A stretch of 64,000 nt of DNA from UPXZ01 sp964498765 (GTDB lineage: Bacteria; Bacteroidota; Bacteroidia; Bacteroidales; Paludibacteraceae), in assembly GCA_964498765.1 (NCBI GenBank), contig CAZCIU010000006.1, positions 10,183 to 74,182 of the forward strand, given 5' to 3'. The stretch's first letter is position 1. Each line of letters opens with the position of its first letter. Made by a program: the position numbers and the translations under genes. Under the pieces are notes generated by a model that did not search any database, was not told the origin of the DNA, and saw nothing but the letters and a program-made list of their open reading frames with translations. Shown piece after piece: positions 16,812 through 25,513 of the stretch.

Positions 16812-19800
16812 ATGAAAATAAAAATTATATTTTTCAGCTTTTTAGCCTTTCTCACAATTTCGCTTAGCGCCCAAAATCCGTCTTCAAAGCGTGAAATAAA
16901 CTGGACTGGCGTAGATACCTGGTCTATCAATGATTACTCCAAACGAGTTTTATCCTTTGAAAATGCGCATTATCCAACAGAATTTGACCTTCCCTATTTT
17001 ATCGAAACCATTCCGGCTGAGGAAAATTTGACTTATTCGGCAGAATTACAAAATCTCGAACTTATTCCTCTGAATGCCGAAGAAAAAGTTCTGATAAAAG
17101 CGTTTACCATCCCAGAAAATATTTCCGTTCAGACCTTTGCGACTTTTGATAGAGGCGTGCGCCAAATGAATTTTCAGTTTCTTCCTTTTGTGAAAAAAGG
17201 AGATGAGATTTTGAAAATCAAATCTTACGAATTAAAAATTTCGCAAGTTCAATCTGCCGCAAAATCACCCGAAGCAGCTACGCGTACGTATGCTCAAAAC
17301 TCTGTTTTAGCATCCGGAAAATTTGTGAAAGTGAGGGTGAAAGAAAGCGGAATGTATAAGTTGACTTACGAAGCTTTAAATTCTATGGGAGTAAATCCGG
17401 CTAATGTTCGTGTATTCGGATATGGCGGTGCGCTGCTCGATCAGGATTTGAGAAAATTCAAACCGGATGATTTACCTGAAGTGGCAATTTATATGAATAA
17501 AGGTGCAGATGGCGTGTTTAACGCGGGCGATTATATCCTTTTTTACGGTCAGGGAATTTACAAATGGAATTACGATACATCCTCCAGAACTTTCGTTCAC
17601 ACACAAAATCATTACGCCAAAGAAGGTTATTATTTTATCACATCCGATGCGGGTGTTGGTAAAATTATCGAAGATATAAATATTTTGCCTCCGCAAGGTA
17701 GAAGCGTGGTGAATGTGACTGAATTTCAGGATTATCAGGTGGTTGACGTGGATAAAATCAATCTTAGAAATACCGGAAAAGTGTTTTATGGTGATGAATT
17801 TAACGTTAGTCCGCTGAGTTACAATTACAGTTTTACTTTCCCAAATATCACTTCGGCAGATATCCGAGCAAAAATCGATGTAGCAGCCATTGCAAGCGAA
17901 ATTTCTACTTTCACTTTAAGGCTGAATGGGACTCAGGAAAAATCGATTTCAGTTCAGAAAAAAAGTTCTAATACCTACGATATTGGTCAGGGATTTACAG
18001 GAACATTTATTTTCAATTCCACTAATTCATCGCTTGCATACACGCTTACATACAATAAACCGAACTCAAGTGCACGTGGATATTTCAATTATTTGGCTGT
18101 AAATGCACGTCGATCTTTGGTGATGACCGGAAGTGAAATGTATTTCAGAAATACAGATAATCTTCAATCTTCGGTTTATAATAGATTTGTAATTTCCGGA
18201 GCCGGTGCTAATGTGCAAGTTTGGGATATTACCGATCAAAGCAATATTAAGCGAATTGTAACTACTCGCAATGGTGATGCCATCGAGTTTTACGATTCAA
18301 ATGAAACACTGAAACAATACGTTGCAATTGATCCAACGGCAAAAGCGTCATTTACGTTGGAACCGGTTTCAGCTGGTGTTGTTCCAAATCAAAATATTCA
18401 TGGAATGGAACCGGCTGAATTTGTCATTCTTACGCATCCTGATTTTCTGGCTCAAGCAGAAAAACTGGCAAATACGCACCGCCAGATGGAGCAAATGACT
18501 GTAAATGTGATTACTACAGAGCAGGTTTACAATGAATTTGCTTCCGGAACATCGGATGCTTCGGCCATTCGCTGGGCGATGAAAAAATGGTACGACGAAT
18601 CGGATAAACAGTATCCAATATACCTTTTGCTTTTCGGTCGTGGATCGTACGACAATCGAAGTTTGATATACAATTCCGGTGACAATTTTATTCCAACCTA
18701 TCAGGCGGATATTTCTTTGGATCAAGTGAAATCGTATCTGACCGATGATTATTTCGGGCTGCTTGATGAAAATGAAGGAGTGAATATTCATTCAGATAAA
18801 GTGGATTTGGGAATTGGTAGATTTCCGGTAAGCACAGTTCAACAAGCTGAGGATGTGGTGAATAAGAACATTGCTTACATGAAAAATGAAATCAAAGGCA
18901 ACTGGAAAAATCAATTTGCGTTTCTGGCGGATGATGGCGATGGAGCTACTCACATGCGTGATATGGACAAAATTGTTGAAGAATTGAAGACTGTTTTCCC
19001 GGTTTATCAATATAATAAAATTTACCTGGATGCATTCAAACAGGAAGTTACTGCCACCGGCGAAAGCTATCCTTTGGCAAGAACCCGACTGCATACCTTG
19101 ATAAATTCCGGCTTATTTATGCTCAATTTTATGGGACATGCCGGACCGCACGGCTGGACATATGAAAGCGTGCTTTCTACTGCCGATGTAAAAGGGATGT
19201 ATAATACAAAATTACCGCTTTGGGTAGCTGCAACTTGTGATTTTGTGCTGTTTGATGTGAAAAATATTTCTGCCGGTGAATATGTTTTGCTAAATTCTGC
19301 CGGAGGTGGAATTGGTTTGTATTCTGCCGCTCGTGTGGTTTATGCATCCGAAAATGCAAGATTAAACCGATTGTTTACATTGGATTTATTTGCTAAAAAA
19401 AGCGATGGAACTTATCCAAGAGTGGGAGATGCGGTGCGAACTTCTAAAAATGAAGCAGGAATTGGAATTAACAAACTTTCCTACGTTTTATTGGGAAATC
19501 CGGCTTTACGATTGAATTATCCGGCACCGTATAAAGTGGTAACTGAAAAACTTAACGACCATTTCATAAGTGGCACAGATACGCTGAAAGCACTTTCTGT
19601 GGATAAATTCACCGGATATATCGCCGATGAAAATAACCAAAAAGTGAGCGATTACAACGGAACGGTGGAAATCTCCATGTTTGATAAAATTCAACGAGTA
19701 ACAACACTGAATAACCACAACGATGGAGGCATTATTTTTAATGACAGACCTAATATCCTTTATTCCGGAAAAGCAAATGTGTCTGATGGAGAATTCAGTT

Positions 19801-20594
19801 TTACAGCCATGATTCCGCGTGATATTCGCTATAATTATGGAAACGGACGAATAAATTATTATGCTTCGGAGGCAAATTCGCATCGGGAAGCGCAAGGTTT
19901 TTCCGAAAGTTTTGTGGTGGGTGGTTCCAGTTCTAATTTTGTGAACGAAACAGATGGTCCGATTGTTGAGATGTTCCTGAACACTCCGAATTTTGTTTCG
20001 GGTGGCAAAGTGAATGAAACTCCGCTTTTCATTGCCAAAATATTCGATATTAACGGAATAAATACGGTTGGAAGTGGAATTGGGCATGATTTGAGACTTG
20101 TGATTGATAATAATCCATACAATTCTCACATTATGAATGAGTATTTTGAAGCGGACACGGACAGCTATCAAAGTGGCGTAGTGCGCATGAAATTACCGGA
20201 ATTGGAAGCCGGAAAACACACTTTGACGCTTTATGCATGGGATTTACTGAACAATTCTACAACTGCAACGTTAGATTTTGAAGTTGTTCCCGGATTGAAA
20301 CCGGAGATTTTTGAAGTAAGTAATTTCCCAAATCCGGTGAAAACCTCCACAACATTTGTCATTACGCATGACAGACCGCAAGTGATTTTGGAAACAACAG
20401 TAGATGTTTATGATGTTGCGGGAAGAAATATTTATACTCGCTCTCAAAGCAGTGCTGAGAATATTAATTGGGATTTGACAGACGCTACCGGCAAACGAGT
20501 TCCTGCCGGAGTGTATATTTACAAAATATCTATCAAAACTCTCAACAGCAAAATGACTTCGAAAGGAAATAAAATAATTGTACTCGGACAATAA
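16812..20594 (+). CDS. porU: Type IX secretion system sortase PorU (gingipain-like C25 peptidase)
   Basis: The start chosen is ATG 16812, because it begins a clean signal peptide (MKIKIIFFSFLAFLTISLSAQ); the upstream start at 16764 would bury it. The 1260-residue protein has N-terminal beta domains and a C25 caspase-fold peptidase domain (about 540-930). That domain includes YLLLFGRGSYDNRS, the His motif MGHAGPHGW (His776/His780) and the Cys nucleophile in WVAATCDF (Cys809). The C-terminal tail is a type IX sorting-like domain (FPNPVKTSTTF to GVYIYKISIKT). PorU works at the outer-membrane surface, removing the C-terminal signal of type IX cargo and attaching the cargo to A-LPS. porV follows 76 bp later, as in other Bacteroidota. 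Confidence 0.95.
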   Translation: MKIKIIFFSFLAFLTISLSAQNPSSKREINWTGVDTWSINDYSKRVLSFENAHYPTEFDLPYFIETIPAEENLTYSAELQNLELIPLNAEEKVLIKAFTIPENISVQTFATFDRGVRQMNFQFLPFVKKGDEILKIKSYELKISQVQSAAKSPEAATRTYAQNSVLASGKFVKVRVKESGMYKLTYEALNSMGVNPANVRVFGYGGALLDQDLRKFKPDDLPEVAIYMNKGADGVFNAGDYILFYGQGIYKWNYDTSSRTFVHTQNHYAKEGYYFITSDAGVGKIIEDINILPPQGRSVVNVTEFQDYQVVDVDKINLRNTGKVFYGDEFNVSPLSYNYSFTFPNITSADIRAKIDVAAIASEISTFTLRLNGTQEKSISVQKKSSNTYDIGQGFTGTFIFNSTNSSLAYTLTYNKPNSSARGYFNYLAVNARRSLVMTGSEMYFRNTDNLQSSVYNRFVISGAGANVQVWDITDQSNIKRIVTTRNGDAIEFYDSNETLKQYVAIDPTAKASFTLEPVSAGVVPNQNIHGMEPAEFVILTHPDFLAQAEKLANTHRQMEQMTVNVITTEQVYNEFASGTSDASAIRWAMKKWYDESDKQYPIYLLLFGRGSYDNRSLIYNSGDNFIPTYQADISLDQVKSYLTDDYFGLLDENEGVNIHSDKVDLGIGRFPVSTVQQAEDVVNKNIAYMKNEIKGNWKNQFAFLADDGDGATHMRDMDKIVEELKTVFPVYQYNKIYLDAFKQEVTATGESYPLARTRLHTLINSGLFMLNFMGHAGPHGWTYESVLSTADVKGMYNTKLPLWVAATCDFVLFDVKNISAGEYVLLNSAGGGIGLYSAARVVYASENARLNRLFTLDLFAKKSDGTYPRVGDAVRTSKNEAGIGINKLSYVLLGNPALRLNYPAPYKVVTEKLNDHFISGTDTLKALSVDKFTGYIADENNQKVSDYNGTVEISMFDKIQRVTTLNNHNDGGIIFNDRPNILYSGKANVSDGEFSFTAMIPRDIRYNYGNGRINYYASEANSHREAQGFSESFVVGGSSSNFVNETDGPIVEMFLNTPNFVSGGKVNETPLFIAKIFDINGINTVGSGIGHDLRLVIDNNPYNSHIMNEYFEADTDSYQSGVVRMKLPELEAGKHTLTLYAWDLLNNSTTATLDFEVVPGLKPEIFEVSNFPNPVKTSTTFVITHDRPQVILETTVDVYDVAGRNIYTRSQSSAENINWDLTDATGKRVPAGVYIYKISIKTLNSKMTSKGNKIIVLGQ

Positions 20595-20670
20595 AACAAA
20601 AATATAGCGTTTAAATAACCGTACTTTTTAATTGACCTAAGCAAAAAAAATTAAGCAAAATAACAATCAG

Positions 20671-21846
20671 ATGAAAAAGACCTTTTTTTTACTGCTCTCA
20701 GCATTTGTAATTTCAATTTCTGCAGTAGCACAACCGGAAGCTAACGAACAGTTGAACCCGCTTATTACGGGTGTTCCATCCTTGACTATCACTCCAGATG
20801 CACGCGCAGGCGGTATGGGTGATGTGGGTGCAGCTACCACTCCTGACATTAATTCTCAGCACTGGAACCCGGCAAAATATGCTTTTATGGAAAGTCCGGC
20901 CGGATTTACATTTTCTTTTACTCCATGGTTGAGCAAGTTAGTTTCTGATATTAACCTGCTATACACGGCCGGTTACTGGAAATTCGACGAATTCTCCTCC
21001 GTGAGTGCATCATTGCGTTTCTTCTCTCTGGGAGAAATAAAACTTACCGGAGAAAGACCCGACGACGATTACGGAACAGCGCATCCAAACGAATTAGCAT
21101 TTGACTTGGCATACTCCAGACTTTTGTCTGAAAACTGGTCTGCAGCAGTTGCATTTCGTTATATTCGTTCTGACCTGAACAACGGTGCTAACAATACCGC
21201 TGACCCTATGTACCCGGGAAATGCAATCGCAGCTGACGTGGCAACCTATTATCGCAAACCGATTGAAATGTCAACTGGTGAAGCTAATCTTGGTTTCGGT
21301 TTAAATATTTCAAATATCGGTTCTAAAATCTCATACGATCAAAATCTGACCAGCATTTTTATCCCTACAAACTTGAGATTGGGTGCGTCATTTGATTATC
21401 CGATTGATGATTACAATAAAATTTCATTCAGCGCTGATATCAATAAATTGCTTGTGCCAACTCCAGTGAAAAGAATGGAAGGCGAGAGCGATGTTGATTT
21501 TGATGCTCGCAGAGACGCATATTACGAAACAGGTCCTATCGCCGGTATTTTCAAATCTTTTGGCGATGCTCCGGGCGGAATGTCTGAAGAATTGAAAGAA
21601 ATTATGTGGTCTGCAGGTGCAGAATATGCATACAACGATCAGTTTTTTGTTCGTACAGGATACTTCAATGAGCACCAACTGAAAGGTAACCGTAAATATT
21701 TTACAGCCGGCGTTGGTTTCAAACTGAATATGTTCCAATTGGATGCTGCTTATTTGATTTCTGCAGCTCAGACCAATCCATTGGATCAAACGTTGCGTTT
21801 TACGCTTGGATTTGACCTGAACGGACTACAAAATCTGATGAGATAA
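20671..21846 (+). CDS. porV: Type IX secretion system outer-membrane protein PorV (LptO)
   Basis: The 391-residue protein has a signal peptide (about 1-23, ending SAVAQ) and a FadL-like outer-membrane beta-barrel with the PorV opening PDARAGGMGDVGAATTPDINS. The typical end motif is LRFTLGFDLN. PorV shuttles type IX cargo from the translocon to the PorU attachment complex. It lies directly downstream of porU, probably in the same transcript, and is followed by a terminator that separates it from ispF. Confidence 0.95.
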   Translation: MKKTFFLLLSAFVISISAVAQPEANEQLNPLITGVPSLTITPDARAGGMGDVGAATTPDINSQHWNPAKYAFMESPAGFTFSFTPWLSKLVSDINLLYTAGYWKFDEFSSVSASLRFFSLGEIKLTGERPDDDYGTAHPNELAFDLAYSRLLSENWSAAVAFRYIRSDLNNGANNTADPMYPGNAIAADVATYYRKPIEMSTGEANLGFGLNISNIGSKISYDQNLTSIFIPTNLRLGASFDYPIDDYNKISFSADINKLLVPTPVKRMEGESDVDFDARRDAYYETGPIAGIFKSFGDAPGGMSEELKEIMWSAGAEYAYNDQFFVRTGYFNEHQLKGNRKYFTAGVGFKLNMFQLDAAYLISAAQTNPLDQTLRFTLGFDLNGLQNLMR

Positions 21847-21888
21847 TCGAAGTTGAAAATGAACTAAATTTCAACTGATTTACAACAT

Positions 21889-21928
21889 ACAAAAGCCGTA
21901 ATAATTGAACTTATTGCGGTTTTTTGTT
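21889..21928 (+). terminator. Terminator after porV
   Basis: 14-bp stem (21891-21904 with 21911-21924) containing two G-U pairs, 6-nt loop TTGAAC, followed by TTTTTTGTTGTT. Confidence 0.8.
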
Positions 21929-21967
21929 GTTAGAATATATTACTTCAAAATTCAAAAAAATAGATGT

Positions 21968-22447
21968 ATGAAGATTAGAGTAGGTTTTGGCTATGATGTG
22001 CATAGTTTTGCTCCGGATAGAGAACTTTGGCTCGGAGGTATAAAAATTGACCACCATCTCGGATTAATGGGACATTCCGACGCCGATGTGCTTATTCACG
22101 CGCTTTGTGATGCTATTCTTGGAGCTGCTAATATGCGTGACATTGGTTTTCATTTTCCGGACAATGCTGCGCAATACAAGAATATTGACAGTAAAATTCT
22201 CTTGAAAGACGTGATGAAACTTGTGCGTGAAAAAGGCTGGGAGTTTGGTAATACAGACTGCACCATTGCTGCTGAGAAACCGAAACTTAATCCACATATT
22301 CCCGAAATGCAAAAAACATTGGCTGCCGTGATGAATGTAGATGTGGATGATATATCCATCAAAGCAACAACCAGCGAAAAAATGGGATTTGTGGGCAGGC
22401 AAGAAGGCATGGCGGCGTATGTCACTGTTTTGCTTGAAAAAGAATAA
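21968..22447 (+). CDS. ispF: 2-C-methyl-D-erythritol 2,4-cyclodiphosphate synthase
   Basis: The ATG at 21968 gives a 159-residue protein of standard IspF length, starting MKIRVGFGYDVHSF. The in-frame extension back to 21905 overlaps the porV terminator and is rejected. Metal ligands are Asp10 and His12 in GYDVHSF and His44 in ADVLIHALCD. The substrate loop and end motif TSEKMGFVGRQEGMAAYV are also present. The enzyme cyclises CDP-ME 2-phosphate to MEcPP in the cytoplasmic MEP isoprenoid pathway. No other MEP gene is nearby. Confidence 0.97.
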   Translation: MKIRVGFGYDVHSFAPDRELWLGGIKIDHHLGLMGHSDADVLIHALCDAILGAANMRDIGFHFPDNAAQYKNIDSKILLKDVMKLVREKGWEFGNTDCTIAAEKPKLNPHIPEMQKTLAAVMNVDVDDISIKATTSEKMGFVGRQEGMAAYVTVLLEKE

Positions 22448-22456
22448 ACCGACCAC

Positions 22457-22491
22457 TAATCAATCCTTTCTATCGATTAATCAATCCTTTC
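22457..22491. repeat. Two exact 14-bp direct repeats upstream of the peroxiredoxin gene
   Basis: TAATCAATCCTTTC occurs at 22457-22470 and 22478-22491, 21 bp apart (two DNA turns), 37-71 bp upstream of the -7 box. This spacing would suit an activator site. Confidence 0.7.
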
Positions 22492-22527
22492 AATTTGCTT
22501 TTAAGGCTTTCTATCAGCTATTTTCAG

Positions 22528-22535
22528 TAATTTTG
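22528..22535 (+). promoter_or_regulatory. Candidate -7 box for the peroxiredoxin gene
   Basis: TAATTTTG fits TAnnTTTG, 46 bp before ATG 22581. No clear -33 box is present, as expected if an activator is needed. Confidence 0.55.
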
Positions 22536-22580
22536 CAAAGAAGAAATTATTCAATCAAAAAATCAAACAATTAAATTTTT

Positions 22581-23207
22581 ATGTCAGTATTAGTAGGAAA
22601 AAAAGCGCCGGCAGTAGTCGGCAAAGCCGTAATCAACGGTAATGAAATAGTAGATAACTTTAGTTTAGAACAATATAGAGGAAAATACGTGGTGTTTTTC
22701 TTTTACCCGGCCGATTTTACATTCGTTTGTCCAACAGAATTAATTGCATTTCAAGATAAATTGGAAGAATTTGACAGCAGAAATACAGTTGTTGTGGGTG
22801 CTTCGACAGACTCAGCATTTTCTCACTGGAAATGGCTGCAAACTCCTCAAATCGAAGGTGGTATCAAAGGTGTGAAATATCCGTTGTATGCCGATAATTC
22901 GCTGATGGTTTCTAAAGCTTACGACGTTTTAGCAGGAGAAGAAAGCTGGACAGAAGAAGGCGAGGAAGTATTTTTGGGAGCTCCTGAGGCGTATCGCGGT
23001 TTGTTCTTGATTGACAAAGATGGAATTGTGCGTCATCAGGTTGTGAACGATATGCCGCTAGGACGCAGTGTAGATGAGGTAATCCGCGTGTTGGATGCGC
23101 TTCAGTTTACCGAAGAATACGGCGAAGTTTGTCCTGCAAACTGGAAAAAAGGCGATAAAGCGCTGAAAGCGACTCAAGAAGGTATCTCAGAATATTTGTC
23201 TAAATAG
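22581..23207 (+). CDS. Typical 2-Cys peroxiredoxin (AhpC/Prx1 type)
   Basis: The 208-residue protein reduces hydrogen peroxide and organic peroxides in the cytoplasm. The peroxidatic motif is FYPADFTFVCPTE with Cys50; the resolving Cys is Cys184 in EVCPANW. Substrate-site residues Pro43 and Thr47 are in place. A somewhat long acidic segment (about 118-137, AGEESWTEEGEEVFLGAPEA) precedes the RGLFLIDKDG strand and makes it longer than E. coli AhpC. No ahpF lies next to it, so its reductant is not evident here. The gene is monocistronic, with its own -7 box and terminator, and two 14-bp direct repeats sit upstream. Confidence 0.95.
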   Translation: MSVLVGKKAPAVVGKAVINGNEIVDNFSLEQYRGKYVVFFFYPADFTFVCPTELIAFQDKLEEFDSRNTVVVGASTDSAFSHWKWLQTPQIEGGIKGVKYPLYADNSLMVSKAYDVLAGEESWTEEGEEVFLGAPEAYRGLFLIDKDGIVRHQVVNDMPLGRSVDEVIRVLDALQFTEEYGEVCPANWKKGDKALKATQEGISEYLSK

Positions 23208-23226
23208 GCTTAAATACGAAAAAATG

Positions 23227-23259
23227 AAAGACTGCTCTAAACTTTGAGCAGTCTTTTTT
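23227..23259 (+). terminator. Terminator after the peroxiredoxin gene
   Basis: Perfect 11-bp stem AAAGACTGCTC/GAGCAGTCTTT (23227-23237 and 23246-23256) with a T-run. Confidence 0.9.
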
Positions 23260-23290
23260 GTTTTATAAACTTAGAATCAATATTTTTACA

Positions 23291-23298
23291 TAATTTTG
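23291..23298 (+). promoter_or_regulatory. Candidate -7 box for the ZIP transporter gene
   Basis: TAATTTTG fits TAnnTTTG. It lies 112 bp before the start codon and so implies a leader of about 105 nt. I see no recognisable riboswitch fold in that leader. Confidence 0.4.
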
Positions 23299-23410
23299 TA
23301 TATTATTTGAAATGTGCGCTAAATAGAAGGGTTTCTCAAAATTCTTGGATACTTAGCTCAATTTTTTCTAAAAACAAAACCGTCTGATTTCAGATCTCAA
23401 TTTTTTTATA

Positions 23411-24172
23411 ATGGATAATGTTTGGTTGTATGCATTGATTAGTACGATTATCGTAAGTACTATTTCATTGATTGGTGTGTCTTTGTTTGCCTTGAAAAGT
23501 GAAAAACTGCAACGAATTCTGTTGCTTTTGGTCAGTTTTTCGGTAGGTGCTTTGCTTGGGAATGCATTTTTTCACCTTGTGCCGGAGTCGTATTTTCATA
23601 TTTCTTCAGCCAAAATGACTTCATGGCTGATAATTGGCGGTTTTATGCTATTTTTCCTGGTAGATCAGCTGCTTCACACACATCAAAACGGCAAAGTGAC
23701 CGACTCTTCCAAAGTGAAACCTTACGGTTATCTGAGCCTTTACGCAGATGGAATTCACAACTTTACGGATGGGATTTTGATTGGTGCTGCCTGGATGTTT
23801 TCACCTGAGTTAGGATTAGCTACAACTATCACCGTTATTTTGCACGAAATTCCGCAGGAAATCAGTGATTTTGGCATTTTGCTGAAAGCCGGATTTACCA
23901 AAAGAAAAGCCCTGCTTTATAATTTTATCGTAGCCACTGCTGCTGTTTTAGGAACTGTTCTTGCACTTTGGCTGGGACATGAAGTGGAGCATTTTTCTAT
24001 TTACATTTTGCCTGTTGCGGCCGGTGGATTTATCTATTTAGCAGCTACAAGTCTGTTGCCTGAGGTACTTAAAAATACTAAAAAAGGGAATTGGCTGATT
24101 TACATTCTATTTGTTTTGCTGGGACTGGGATTGATGTATTACTTTAGTTTACACGGTTCGCATCAGCATTAA
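23411..24172 (+). CDS. ZIP-family divalent metal transporter
   Basis: The 253-residue inner-membrane protein has about eight transmembrane helices. The binuclear metal site of the ZIP family is intact: HNFTDG in helix 4 (His116, Asn117, Asp120) and HEIPQE in helix 5 (His145, Glu146, Glu150). A short His-containing loop (LLHTHQNGK, about 87-95) faces the cytoplasm. It probably imports zinc or another divalent cation; the exact metal is not decidable. It is followed 50 bp later by an outer-membrane-like gene in the same direction, possibly co-transcribed. Confidence 0.92.
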   Translation: MDNVWLYALISTIIVSTISLIGVSLFALKSEKLQRILLLLVSFSVGALLGNAFFHLVPESYFHISSAKMTSWLIIGGFMLFFLVDQLLHTHQNGKVTDSSKVKPYGYLSLYADGIHNFTDGILIGAAWMFSPELGLATTITVILHEIPQEISDFGILLKAGFTKRKALLYNFIVATAAVLGTVLALWLGHEVEHFSIYILPVAAGGFIYLAATSLLPEVLKNTKKGNWLIYILFVLLGLGLMYYFSLHGSHQH

Positions 24173-24222
24173 AAAGCGAAAAACTTACATAAACATATTT
24201 TTATTTACAGATATTTTAGATT

Positions 24223-25326
24223 ATGAGACTATTTAATATTTTCGTATTCGCACTTCTTTTTCCGGTTGTTTTATTTTCACAAGAATTGAAATACAACACG
24301 GAAGTTCACTTTTTCTTTGATAATACCGAATTTGCAAAGTCAAATCTGGCAATTGATCAAACGATGGCCGGAGTTACTCTGACGCAGGAAATTGGTTGGG
24401 AATTTGACGACAAACATTATATCATGGGCGGAGTTGATGCCATGAAAAGACTTGGTGGACACGATGTTTTGGATGATATTCACTTGCTGGCTTATTATCA
24501 GTTGAAGGACGACAACACTTTATTCAAAGTGGGTACTTTTCATCGCCACGACCTGCTGGATGATTATTCCAATTTCTTTTTTCAGGATTCAATTTCCTTT
24601 TACAAACACACGATGGAAGGAATTTATTTTGTGAAAGGGGATGAAAAACAATTTGTGAAACTTTGGCTGGACTGGACAGGCTTGCAATCTGAAACTGAAA
24701 GAGAAAGTTTTTATCTCGGAGCTTCAGGATATAAAAAGTTTGGAAAGCTGTTTTTTGCTGATTTTCAATCGTATATGCATCACTTTGCAACTACACGACC
24801 AAATCCGAAGCATCTGACCGTGTCTGATAATTTGCTTGGTCAACTATCCGTTGGTTTGAAATATTCTAATAAAAAAGGATTGAATAATCTCAGATTTTCA
24901 GTGGGAGTTTTATCCGGTTTTGAAAGAGACAGAATAAATATGGATAATTACGGAACTCCGACGGGTGGAGTGGCGCAACTGGATTTTGATTACAAAGGTT
25001 TTGGTATAGAAAATCTATTCTATTATGGTCAGGAGAGAATGGTGCTTTACGAAAGATACGGCAATGAACTGTACTGGGGAAATCCATTCTTGCGCTCAAA
25101 TATGTACTTGCAAAATAAACTCTATTGGAATTTTATCAATAACGACCATGTAAAAGGGCAAATTGCGGCTCGTACTCATCTTTCTGAAGGCAAAGTATAT
25201 TTTGAGCAAATGCTTACTTTGAGTGCTCACATCAATAATTATCATTCCAAAAAGAATAATAATCCCACTTTCTGGGAACGTATTTTTCCGAGAGAACCCA
25301 GACCGTCTGAAATTTTTGAATTGTAG
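24223..25326 (+). CDS. Putative outer-membrane beta-barrel protein, unknown function
   Basis: The 367-residue protein has a signal peptide (MRLFNIFVFALLFPVVLFSQE). The rest is rich in aromatic, alternating beta strands (YNTEVHFFFDN, NTLFKVGTFHRHD, LRFSVGVLSGF), which fits an outer-membrane porin-like barrel. I do not recognise a named family. It lies 50 bp downstream of the ZIP transporter, so one guess is that it helps a metal or other solute cross the outer membrane; this is inference from position only. A strong terminator follows. Confidence 0.65.
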   Translation: MRLFNIFVFALLFPVVLFSQELKYNTEVHFFFDNTEFAKSNLAIDQTMAGVTLTQEIGWEFDDKHYIMGGVDAMKRLGGHDVLDDIHLLAYYQLKDDNTLFKVGTFHRHDLLDDYSNFFFQDSISFYKHTMEGIYFVKGDEKQFVKLWLDWTGLQSETERESFYLGASGYKKFGKLFFADFQSYMHHFATTRPNPKHLTVSDNLLGQLSVGLKYSNKKGLNNLRFSVGVLSGFERDRINMDNYGTPTGGVAQLDFDYKGFGIENLFYYGQERMVLYERYGNELYWGNPFLRSNMYLQNKLYWNFINNDHVKGQIAARTHLSEGKVYFEQMLTLSAHINNYHSKKNNNPTFWERIFPREPRPSEIFEL

Positions 25327-25345
25327 GAATTAGTTGAGTTTTACG

Positions 25346-25391
25346 AACTTCCGAATTTACAAAAACCATGTGAATTCGGAAGTTTTATTTT
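25346..25391 (+). terminator. Terminator after the outer-membrane-like gene
   Basis: 12-bp stem AACTTCCGAATT/AATTCGGAAGTT (25346-25357 and 25373-25384) followed by TTATTTTT. Confidence 0.85.
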
Positions 25392-25441
25392 TAAATAATT
25401 TGACCGAATTAGCTAATTGCTTAATTCATTGAATTTTAGAT

Positions 25442-25472
25442 TTTGCAACTTAAGTTTATTTCTTTATCTTTG
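25442..25472 (+). promoter_or_regulatory. Complete Bacteroidota-type promoter for comM
   Basis: -33 TTTG (25442-25445), exactly 19 bp spacer, -7 TATCTTTG (25465-25472). This is the best match in the window to the TTTG-N19-TAnnTTTG consensus. Confidence 0.8.
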
Positions 25473-25513
25473 TTTTTCGAGATAAATTTGAACACGTAAA
25501 TTACTAAGAAATA

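Noticed and set aside
19506..20171. 221-residue reverse ORF inside porU
   Set aside because: It is antisense to a well-conserved coding region and has no recognisable protein features.
21905..21967. Longer IspF from 21905
   Set aside because: The extension overlaps the porV terminator and IspF families begin at MKIRVGFGYDVH.
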